Virus record (IMG/VR): IMGVR_UViG_3300026304_000002
Coordinates: 1 to 35,609 of that record
Strand: one strand, 5' to 3'
Length of the DNA stretch: 35,609 bases
DNA from: a virus
The notes under the pieces are model-generated. The model did no database searches and had not been told where the DNA came from. It saw only the letters and a list, made by a program, of their open reading frames with translations. Below, in pieces: positions 29,553-35,609 of this stretch; positions within the stretch are counted from its first letter, which is position 1; each line of letters starts with the position of its first letter. A program made the translations under genes and the position numbers.

Positions 29553-31132
29553 CATCTATATCACAATGCAGGCAGGATTTTTATTCATTAAAATTGTCAA
29601 TACAACGACAGGATATTCAACATATATTTCATGAAGAGGATGCAACAAGAATCTATGCAAGCGATAAAGACAAACTTTATATTCCGAATCCAACTGGTAA
29701 ACTTTTTCATGCTGATAATACTTTTGTTCAGCTCATTATTGGTCCTTACGGATCTGGCAAATCAACAATCTGTGTTAACAAAATTGTCCAACATGCCTGT
29801 TCTATGCCAGTATGGAGGAACGGACGACGACGAGCAAAGTGGCTCATCATCCGTAATACAAGTGGAGAGTTACAATCAACCACCCTCCAAACCTGGCTTA
29901 CATGGTTTGGCGACCTTGGCGACATTAAAAAACGCCAAAAGCCACTCCTCACGTATGAACACACATTCAACGATGGCAATGGCATAATAGAGCTTGAACT
30001 AGTTTTTATCGCATTGGATCGTGATGAAGATATTCGAAAATTGAAATCTATTGAGGCTACCTGTGCGTACATCAATGAATTATCTGAAGTGCCGCAAGCT
30101 GTTTTGCATCATCTTATTGGTCGCGTCAATCATCGCTACCCTTCTGCTGCTTTTTGTAGTGAGCCTTATTGGTCTGGGATTATTGCAGACACCAATCCCC
30201 CCGACGAAGATCACTGGATATACAAAGATTTTGAATTAAATCCCACACCTAATTATAAAATATTCCATCAGCCATCTGGCTTGATTATGAATCCTGATGG
30301 GTCTTTTGCTAAAGACAAAGAAGGAAATTATATTGCAAATCCTGATTGCGATAATTATAAAAACCTATCACCTGATTATTATGTGAAGCTTGCTGAGAAG
30401 CGATCTGAGGGGTTCATTAAAGTCTATTGCGCAGGTCGATATGGACTCGTAGAATCAGGTCGACGTGTCTATCCGGAGTATAATGATGATGTCCATTCAT
30501 TACCTAAAGTGGAAGCTATCCAGGGTTTACCCATTCATCTTGGCTGGGATTTTGGTCTCACTCCTGCTTGTATCGTGTACCAGATTAGCCCCCGTGGACA
30601 ATTTAGAGTACTCAAAGAATATGTCGCAGAAGACATGGGAATCAGAACATTTGCTAAGAATATCGTCATTCCAGACTTACCGGTAGCTTTTCCCTATAAT
30701 AAGATTGGTGAGTCTGATGCTGATCCTGCGGGGCTTGCAGGCGATGATATTATGGAAGAGTTAAGCTGCATTGGTGAGTTAAATAATCTTGGCATCAAAA
30801 CAAATGCAGCATCGACAAATGATCTTGATGTGCGTATTGGTTCCGTGAGATATTTTTTAAATTCTATGATTGATGGACAGCCTGCGTTTGTGCTGGATCG
30901 TGATAAATGTCCTGTGTTGCGAAAGGGATTTATTAATGGTTATCATTTCAAGCGAATGAGTATTTCAGGTGATGAACGTTATCAAGAGAAGCCAAATAAA
31001 AATAGGTTCTCTCACCCTCATGATGGACTACAATATGGGGCTATGAAATTTGCATCAGATAGGGTTGTTGATAATAAGAAAGGTGAAGCTAGCAAGATTG
31101 ATATGTGGAACCCTGTGTTGAGGATATTTTAA
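29549..31132 (+). CDS. terL: Terminase large subunit
   Basis: In this 527-residue protein the ATPase domain has Walker A GPYGSGKST (65-73), an adenine-side RR segment (NGRRRAKWLIIRNT), and Walker B ending YINE (174-177). The nuclease domain shows GWDFGLTPA (D334) and ESDADPAGLAGDD (about 388-400), the RNase H-like metal residues. It packages DNA and cuts it. With the P22-like head and the permuted map, headful packaging is likely. Confidence 0.95.
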   Translation: MTSISQCRQDFYSLKLSIQRQDIQHIFHEEDATRIYASDKDKLYIPNPTGKLFHADNTFVQLIIGPYGSGKSTICVNKIVQHACSMPVWRNGRRRAKWLIIRNTSGELQSTTLQTWLTWFGDLGDIKKRQKPLLTYEHTFNDGNGIIELELVFIALDRDEDIRKLKSIEATCAYINELSEVPQAVLHHLIGRVNHRYPSAAFCSEPYWSGIIADTNPPDEDHWIYKDFELNPTPNYKIFHQPSGLIMNPDGSFAKDKEGNYIANPDCDNYKNLSPDYYVKLAEKRSEGFIKVYCAGRYGLVESGRRVYPEYNDDVHSLPKVEAIQGLPIHLGWDFGLTPACIVYQISPRGQFRVLKEYVAEDMGIRTFAKNIVIPDLPVAFPYNKIGESDADPAGLAGDDIMEELSCIGELNNLGIKTNAASTNDLDVRIGSVRYFLNSMIDGQPAFVLDRDKCPVLRKGFINGYHFKRMSISGDERYQEKPNKNRFSHPHDGLQYGAMKFASDRVVDNKKGEASKIDMWNPVLRIF

Positions 31133-31417
31133 ATGGACGCTAAAGACTACAAAATTCGCTGTGATAAATGCCAGTTCAAGCCTTATGTCTATTGTGAAAT
31201 GTGCATGATAAGGACGAAGTTACAAGGCGCTATTGAAGTTAACAGAAAAGAAATACAACAACAAGCTGCTGGTATGCAGATATGTTTGAATGAAATTCGT
31301 GAAATATTAGCTATTCATAAGAAACAGATTTTAAGAATCATTGAAGTATTTAGTCTCGATAAAGCAGTTATTGAGGCATGTGTATCAGATATACCAATTA
31401 TGGAGCTTAAAAAATGA
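31133..31417 (+). CDS. Small CxxC protein after terL
   Basis: The 94-residue protein starts IRCDKCQFKPYVYCEMCMIR, a zinc ribbon, followed by a long helix (KEIQQQAAGMQICLNEIREI). The ATG directly follows the terL stop and the stop overlaps the next start (ATGA). Role unknown. Confidence 0.62.
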   Translation: MDAKDYKIRCDKCQFKPYVYCEMCMIRTKLQGAIEVNRKEIQQQAAGMQICLNEIREILAIHKKQILRIIEVFSLDKAVIEACVSDIPIMELKK

Positions 31418-31563
31418 AAGAAGATAAAAACAAACGTGAAGTATTAGCCAATGACAAAGATATTATTCGTCAAGTTCCAGGAATATTGCTTGATAAGACT
31501 GGCGTGAAGAAGCCGCAGGAATTGCGTAATGAAGAACTATTTTATAGGGCGATTGGACGATGA
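31414..31563 (+). CDS. Small hypothetical protein
   Basis: The 49-residue protein (MKEDKNKREVLANDKDIIRQ, then VPGILLDKTGVKKPQEL) overlaps both neighbours by 4 bases (ATGA). That chain of overlaps supports its reality. No domain was recognised. Confidence 0.6.
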   Translation: MKEDKNKREVLANDKDIIRQVPGILLDKTGVKKPQELRNEELFYRAIGR

Positions 31564-32282
31564 GTCATGATGATGCTGCAATGTATGAAAGAGCAATAAA
31601 AGAAGGAAGAGAAAAAGAAATGAATTGCCAAGATATAAGAGATGAAGGTATGCACTGTGACTTTTGCGAAGTATCACATCCTTCAGATTATGATTGTGAT
31701 GAAAATATCCTAGCTAATATGATTCTAGATTTAGATAGAAAAGTGAATGATCAATGGGAAATTAATTATAAGTCTATTGAAAATATCTCTAAGAGAATGT
31801 CGAAAATTGAAGATATATGTGTGACAGATAGCCTAATATTTACAATGCGTCAAACTATTGAGACATGGCAAAAAGGTTGTGAAGTACAGTTAAATGTTTT
31901 GATGAAATGTAATCAAGAGCTCGAAAAAAGAGTAGATAAGATTGAAGAAGAGATAGAGACTTATGATTTATCAGATCATGATGAACGCATTAATGATATT
32001 GAAAATATTGGAGCTGAATCAAGATTAATTAGATTAGAGGCATATAATAAAATGGATAAAGATATGACGCCCTCTGATTTATTCTTAAGACTTTGTAGGC
32101 TAGAAGAGAAGTTTGACACAGTCTGTAAAAACTTTGATGATAATAGAGTGATTATTAAAAGAGAACCTTTTAAATGTCCTGTATGTGAAGGGAGAAGAAA
32201 TATAACAAGTGAGATGCCAAATGGTACTTATTTTGATTTCCCTTGTAAATCATGCGAAGGAAAAGGCATTGTATGGATATAA
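31560..32282 (+). CDS. Coiled-coil protein with C-terminal zinc motif
   Basis: This 240-residue protein is acidic and mainly coiled coil (residues 45-195, for example NQELEKRVDKIEEEIETY). It ends in FKCPVCEGRR and FPCKSCEGKG, a DnaJ-type CxxCxGx pair that should bind one zinc. An early cysteine cluster (HCDFCEVSHPSDYDC) may bind another. Packaging-region location; function unknown. Confidence 0.65.
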   Translation: MSHDDAAMYERAIKEGREKEMNCQDIRDEGMHCDFCEVSHPSDYDCDENILANMILDLDRKVNDQWEINYKSIENISKRMSKIEDICVTDSLIFTMRQTIETWQKGCEVQLNVLMKCNQELEKRVDKIEEEIETYDLSDHDERINDIENIGAESRLIRLEAYNKMDKDMTPSDLFLRLCRLEEKFDTVCKNFDDNRVIIKREPFKCPVCEGRRNITSEMPNGTYFDFPCKSCEGKGIVWI

Positions 32283-32500
32283 GCTTTAAAGATTTAGAAA
32301 AAGCTAAAAAGTTTTTTGCTAAACATGGTATTGAAGCAAAAGACGTTGAGGCTGAAATTAGAAGATTATGGAAGGCAAACAATATGGATGAGCAATTTAA
32401 AAAAGCTCAAATTGATTTGCTTGTCTATGGTAAAGCAAAGATAGATATTTCTAACATTAAGGAGAATGAAGATGACAATAGCAACCGTAACAAACTTTAA
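32273..32500 (+). CDS. Small helical hypothetical protein
   Basis: The 75-residue protein begins MDISFKDLEKAKKFFAKHGI and continues IEAKDVEAEIRRLW. The ATG at 32273 overlaps the previous gene by 10 bases and has AAGG upstream. No family was found. Confidence 0.58.
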   Translation: MDISFKDLEKAKKFFAKHGIEAKDVEAEIRRLWKANNMDEQFKKAQIDLLVYGKAKIDISNIKENEDDNSNRNKL

Positions 32501-32732
32501 AATTAATTTTCCAGGACAAAACAATGATGTTGTTCCTCGTATTGGACATCTTCATGCTCCTAGCAATACGTTGTCGCAAATTTCTGCGGCTGGTTTCTTG
32601 GATGGGTATATTCAAAGCCAAGGATTTAGCGTGCGTGCAACTGATGTGATTTGTGCTGTCGGTTCTGATGGCACACAATGGTATAAGCCAGTATTTACAG
32701 GTACCTCATGCCAATTGACTGTATTGCCATAA
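32472..32732 (+). CDS. Small beta-rich, virion-type protein
   Basis: The 86-residue protein contains NDVVPRIGHLHAPSNTLSQI, AAGFLDGYIQSQG and FSVRATDVICAVGSDGTQWY. This 'p.i….s.dtl..I.aaGYld……l..tD.v…..dgt..~' layout is shared by small phage proteins suspected to be virion or decoration components. AAGGAG lies 7 bases before this ATG. Confidence 0.62.
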   Translation: MTIATVTNFKINFPGQNNDVVPRIGHLHAPSNTLSQISAAGFLDGYIQSQGFSVRATDVICAVGSDGTQWYKPVFTGTSCQLTVLP

Positions 32733-32735
32733 ACC

Positions 32736-32921
32736 ATGATTAAATATAAATGTGAGAAGCATGGTTTTCTATCCGGTGATGAACGCGTTATGTGGGCTAA
32801 TGGTTATTTAGGAGACCGTTGGTGTATTCATTGCCTTAATGAAATGATGGATAAATTTTGTGGGAAATTGATAAAAGTGGAAGAAGAAAATGGCGATGAC
32901 AGTCAAAAAACTGATATCTGA
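32736..32921 (+). CDS. Small zinc-binding-type protein
   Basis: The 61-residue protein has YKCEKHGFLSGDERVMWANG then RWCIHCLNE, a C..H…C..C set. The ATG lies 3 bases after the previous stop. Family unknown; its end overlaps the next gene by 32 bases. Confidence 0.6.
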   Translation: MIKYKCEKHGFLSGDERVMWANGYLGDRWCIHCLNEMMDKFCGKLIKVEEENGDDSQKTDI

Positions 32922-33060
32922 GCTTGAGAAGATAGAGAATAAGTTTCTCGAAGTTGAGATGTACGCTATTGAGAATAAATACATGATGTATGAACTTGAT
33001 AGCGTTCGTAAAGTTGATAAAAAAGTTCTTATTTTTACTAAAGACAACAGGAGAAGTTAG
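32890..33060 (+). CDS. Small conserved phage protein (MTVKKLISELE type)
   Basis: The 56-residue protein MAMTVKKLISELEKIENKFL continues EVEMYAIENKYMMYELDSV. It follows a common layout in which a helix 'LI..L.k….EV' precedes two beta strands. GGAAG lies upstream and the stop is 2 bases before the next start. Function unknown. Confidence 0.6.
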   Translation: MAMTVKKLISELEKIENKFLEVEMYAIENKYMMYELDSVRKVDKKVLIFTKDNRRS

Positions 33061-33062
33061 AC

Positions 33063-33296
33063 ATGATGTTTGAAGAAGCTTTAAAGCATTTAACGGGTGG
33101 CGATTATGTTTCACGTTCGGTATGGGATGCAACAGGCGAGTATGTTATATCTTTGCCTGGAATACCCTATATTTGGAAAATAATCACACAGCCTGCGCCC
33201 AATGCGGGTAATTGGTTGCCAACTATCGCTGACCTATTGGCGGATGATTATAAGGTAATCAAAAAGTGTGGAAGTGCTGTAGAAGCTCACGTGTAG
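33063..33296 (+). CDS. Tad2/DUF2829-like protein, single domain
   Basis: The 77-residue protein begins MMFEEALKHLTGGDYVSRSV with W22, then NAGNWLPTIADLLADDYKVI. This is the DUF2829/Tad2 pattern ('f.eAl..L..G..v.R..W….w.Psi.DlLA.Dw.v'). AGGAG precedes the ATG. It is the second family member in the genome, here among late genes. Tad2 proteins bind signal nucleotides of the Thoeris system; sequestration by this protein is inferred. Confidence 0.75.
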   Translation: MMFEEALKHLTGGDYVSRSVWDATGEYVISLPGIPYIWKIITQPAPNAGNWLPTIADLLADDYKVIKKCGSAVEAHV

Positions 33297-33309
33297 TGAT
33301 AGAATGACA

Positions 33310-33380
33310 ATGGCCGACGATACTCCAAAAATCTACATTTCCCGGAGTGTGAGAGACACTGGGGGAAAATAGGCTACCAT
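33310..33380 (+). ncRNA. Conserved dispersed element, copy B (RNA candidate)
   Basis: It starts with the same 15 bases as copy A (ATGGCCGACGATACT) and ends GGGGAAAATAGGCTACCAT. The interior is different and forms a strong hairpin (AGTGT with ACACT, loop GAGAG, flanked by CCC/GGG). The ends can pair as in copy A. The CCAT end can instead pair with ATGGTA downstream (33384-33389). It opens the 316-base gap before the portal gene. Confidence 0.55.
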
Positions 33381-33383
33381 TTA

Positions 33384-33491
33384 ATGGTAATCGCAGCGTT
33401 TAATGGTAACGATGTGGGGAGGAAGGAGGACTGCAACTGCCCCATAGTACCCGAACAAGCAGCAGGCGAAACAGTGAGGGTTTGCAGGTAA
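33384..33491 (+). CDS. Doubtful 35-codon frame in the pre-portal gap
   Basis: The frame reads MVIAAFNGNDVGRKEDCNCP then IVPEQAAGETVRVCR. It has no ribosome site, and its ATG lies in the alternative hairpin of element B (TACCAT, loop TTA, ATGGTA). The sequence is GC-richer than its neighbours. It may be chance in a structured RNA. Two TTTAATGGTAA repeats (33380-33390 and 33399-33409) overlap its start. Confidence 0.2.
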   Translation: MVIAAFNGNDVGRKEDCNCPIVPEQAAGETVRVCR

Positions 33492-33612
33492 AGAATCCGG
33501 CCGATTGCCAAATCCCAATTCAGGATGAATTGGTAGAATGTTGGTATCTAAAGATATCAACTTAATTATGGTATCTTTAGATACTAACTTACATTGACCA
33601 AGGATGGTTACA
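33492..33612 (+). promoter_or_regulatory. Portal leader with hairpins
   Basis: This segment has a 7-bp hairpin (CCAATTC, loop AGGAT, GAATTGG; 33515-33533). Two related quasi-palindromes follow: GTATCTAAAGATAT (33544-33557) and GTATCTTTAGATAC (33571-33584). The latter two are also mutually inverted over 13 bases, so they could be twin operators or one long hairpin. AAGGA precedes the portal ATG. No gene was seen in this part. Confidence 0.5.
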
Positions 33613-35609
33613 ATGGAAAGAGAAGAACATGATGTTAATACTGAAAGCCTGTCTCCTGATGAAATCAACGAGATGGAAGAGCGCCGCATTGAAAGTCTGA
33701 ATGAAGCTGGCGTTGACGAGCGTGACGTTCTGGAACGCTGCAATCAAAATCTAAATACCTGGAATAGCTATTTCAACGAAAATATTGTCCGTGGCAAGGA
33801 TGATATGAATTTTGTACTGCGTGATCAATGGACGGCTGTTGAAAGGTCTGAATTTACGCGATTATTTAAACCTGCGATGACTTTCAATAAGCTTTATGAC
33901 TCCACAAAAAAAGTAGTAGGCGAACAACGCAAAAACAAACCTGACTTAATCGTAAGATCACTAACAGGCAAAGCAACACAAGAGCAAATAAATTTGCGTG
34001 CAGACCTAGTGCGCACAATATCATACCAATCGCAAAATGATCTAGTTTATCAAACGGCATTTAAGAGCGCTCTCATGATGGGTTTCGGTGCATTCCAAGT
34101 CTTAATTGACTATGAATCGCCAAGAAGTTTTAATAAAGTCATACGATACGACATTATCCCTGATGCCACAATGTGTTCGTGGGACCCAACCGCTATGAAG
34201 CCGCATAAAGGGGACGGTAATTTCTGTTCTCGTCGATTTGTATTTACACGTGATGAATTCTTTGCAACTTATCCATATGTTTTAAATCCAGTCTCCTATA
34301 TCGATCCTTACATGTTATTAGACTTTCAATGGACAACACGAGATACCATTATTGTTTGTGATGACTTTGTAAAAGAGTGGTATCCATTAACTATTTTGCG
34401 ATTATCCAATGGGGAAGTGATAGACAAAGATCAATGGAAAGAACGAGAAAAAGGATTTGAAGATAATAAAGAATTTGTTAAGGGATCAATCGTTGGCGAG
34501 ATTATAGCTCGTGAGATACCTAAAATAGTGGGTGAAAGGCAGACGCAAGACTATCGAGTGATGCATTATCGATTGATTCGCGACCGTATCATTGATTTCT
34601 CTGAATGGCCATCTCGTCAACTTCCTATCCCATTTGTTGATGGTGATAGCTATTACATTGAGGGACGACAATATACAAAATCATTTATTCATGAGGCCAG
34701 AGATGCACAAAAACTGCATAATTATTCACGTTCAGAAATGGCAGCAGAACTCAAAAATAGACGTCGAGAACAGTGGTTGGGCACCCCAGATAATATTATC
34801 GGGTATGAGCAAGATTGGAGAAATCCAGAATTGCAAATGGGTATCTTGCGAGCAAAGCCAGATCCTAAAACTGGAATGATGCCTCAGAAAATGCCTGCAT
34901 GGGAAGTATCACAAGGCTTATTCATGGCAGCGCAAGCAACTAACCAAGATATGAAAGAAATACTTGGATTCTCTGAAAATGAATCGTTGATGGGAAAGGA
35001 TATTTCAGGCAAAGCACGTCGTGAACGAAAACTCGAAGGTTCGATGTCTGCGTACGTATTCTTTGATAATCTCAATCAAGCTATTGAGCAAGGTGGACGC
35101 ATTGTTAATGATCTTCTTCCCTACATCATAGGGGATGAAGAGCGCCATATGATGATTGCCAAGAAAGATGGCCGTACAGACTCAATCATCATGAATAAAA
35201 GAGAGGGTGAAGGTGATGAAGCTATCATCAAAAATAAGCTGGATTCTGGTGAATTTGACGTTGAGATTGACACCGGTCCAAGTTTTGCTGTGCAGAAGGA
35301 TATTAGCCTTGAATTCTTCGCCGATACACTTAAGGCGTTCCCTCAAGCCTTCCCATTGATTGCCGATCTTTGGGCAAGCCAACTTGATTTACAACAAATG
35401 CCAACGATCAAAGAGCGTTTTCAATCTTTGGTTCCACCTGAGATATTAGCTAAAGAGCAAGGTAAGCCTGCACCTCCTAAACAACCTAATCCACAGCAAC
35501 AAATGATGCAAATGGAAATGGAAGCCAAGCAAGCTGATATCAAGATGAAGGCTCAGAAATTGCAACTCGATGCTCAAAAAAATGAACTAGAGAAGCAAAA
35601 ATTATTAGT
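33613..35609 (+). CDS. Portal protein (continues at base 1)
   Basis: This is the N-terminal 665 residues of a 727-residue protein completed at 1-314. The layout is P22-type. The N-terminal clip/wing regions include FTRLFKPAMTFNKLYDSTKK and PDATMCSWDPTAMKPHKGD. The long stem helix region lies around ESLMGKDISGKARRERKLEG, and the crown follows (GPSFAVQKDISLEFFADTLK). It forms the dodecameric ring at one capsid vertex through which DNA is packaged and ejected. The ATG has AAGGA 9 bases upstream. Confidence 0.93.
   Translation, partial: MEREEHDVNTESLSPDEINEMEERRIESLNEAGVDERDVLERCNQNLNTWNSYFNENIVRGKDDMNFVLRDQWTAVERSEFTRLFKPAMTFNKLYDSTKKVVGEQRKNKPDLIVRSLTGKATQEQINLRADLVRTISYQSQNDLVYQTAFKSALMMGFGAFQVLIDYESPRSFNKVIRYDIIPDATMCSWDPTAMKPHKGDGNFCSRRFVFTRDEFFATYPYVLNPVSYIDPYMLLDFQWTTRDTIIVCDDFVKEWYPLTILRLSNGEVIDKDQWKEREKGFEDNKEFVKGSIVGEIIAREIPKIVGERQTQDYRVMHYRLIRDRIIDFSEWPSRQLPIPFVDGDSYYIEGRQYTKSFIHEARDAQKLHNYSRSEMAAELKNRRREQWLGTPDNIIGYEQDWRNPELQMGILRAKPDPKTGMMPQKMPAWEVSQGLFMAAQATNQDMKEILGFSENESLMGKDISGKARRERKLEGSMSAYVFFDNLNQAIEQGGRIVNDLLPYIIGDEERHMMIAKKDGRTDSIIMNKREGEGDEAIIKNKLDSGEFDVEIDTGPSFAVQKDISLEFFADTLKAFPQAFPLIADLWASQLDLQQMPTIKERFQSLVPPEILAKEQGKPAPPKQPNPQQQMMQMEMEAKQADIKMKAQKLQLDAQKNELEKQKLL
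35483..35609. repeat. Terminal redundancy, right copy
   Basis: Identical to 1-127. See the left copy; the unit genome is 1-35482. Confidence 0.95.

Noticed and set aside
33310-33372. 20-codon peptide MADDTPKIYISRSVRDTGGK in element B
   Set aside because: No ribosome site. The equivalent frame in copy A stops after 7 codons, while the nucleotides outside the frame stay conserved.
33300-33612. Group II intron, retron or tRNA in the pre-portal gap
   Set aside because: No reverse transcriptase, no domain V-like hairpin and no cloverleaf could be drawn.
1-35609. CRISPR arrays, insertion sequences, tRNA genes
   Set aside because: I saw no regularly spaced repeats, transposase or terminal inverted repeats, and no tRNA cloverleaf. 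A covariance-model scan would be needed to exclude tRNAs formally.

Overview
The window is one complete, AT-rich tailed-phage genome of about 35.5 kb. Its last 127 bases (35483-35609) repeat its first 127 exactly, and the portal gene reads through that junction in frame. The molecule is therefore circular, or circularly permuted in the virion, with a unit length of 35,482 bp. Gene content and gene order are those of a P22-like podovirus: terminase small and large subunits, portal, scaffold, P22-type coat, gp4-like and gp10-like tail accessory proteins, a short needle-position protein, three ejection-type proteins, then tail fibres. The host is probably a proteobacterium, most likely a gammaproteobacterium. 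That rests on the P22-type virion module, the lambda-O/P-like replication pair and the proteobacterial-type integrase arm domain; it is an inference.

Layout. A control region (about 24.36-24.63 kb) separates two divergent units. The leftward unit (24.36 down to 16.7 kb) starts with two ribbon-helix-helix regulators. It continues through a dense run of very small, overlapping genes, many of 29-56 residues, including several membrane peptides. It also carries a Sak4-like RecA-fold recombinase, its ssDNA-binding partner, a duplicated Tad2/DUF2829 (anti-Thoeris family) protein, a stand-alone integrase arm DNA-binding domain, a DUF3310 protein, two DUF551 proteins, and a NUMOD4-HNH homing endonuclease sitting in a broken host gene. 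A second, shorter leftward segment (16.4-15.7 kb) holds an endonuclease-VII-like HNH protein and a small basic protein. Between the two is a tiny rightward gene with a strong terminator.

The rightward unit begins with an O-like initiator and a P-like helicase loader, then a VRR-NUC nuclease. Lysis follows (a T4-type lysozyme and a hydrophobic holin-like protein), then packaging (TerS, a WGR-like protein, a NrdR-type zinc ribbon, TerL). A cluster of small genes, one of them a second Tad2-like protein, leads to a 316-bp non-coding stretch and the portal gene. The unit continues across the circle junction through head, tail, ejection and fibre genes to about 15.67 kb. No complete integrase and no CI-like repressor is visible, so the lifestyle is unresolved.

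The most unusual signal is a pair of dispersed, sequence-conserved elements, at 21280-21368 (minus) and 33310-33380 (plus). Each begins with the same 15 bases, ends with a nearly identical 19-base block that can pair with the start, and has an unrelated interior. Each lies in the sense orientation of its operon. One is the 5' leader of a leftward gene; the other opens the non-coding stretch before the portal gene and overlaps an alternative hairpin. This looks like a phage-borne structured RNA or regulatory site that I do not recognise.
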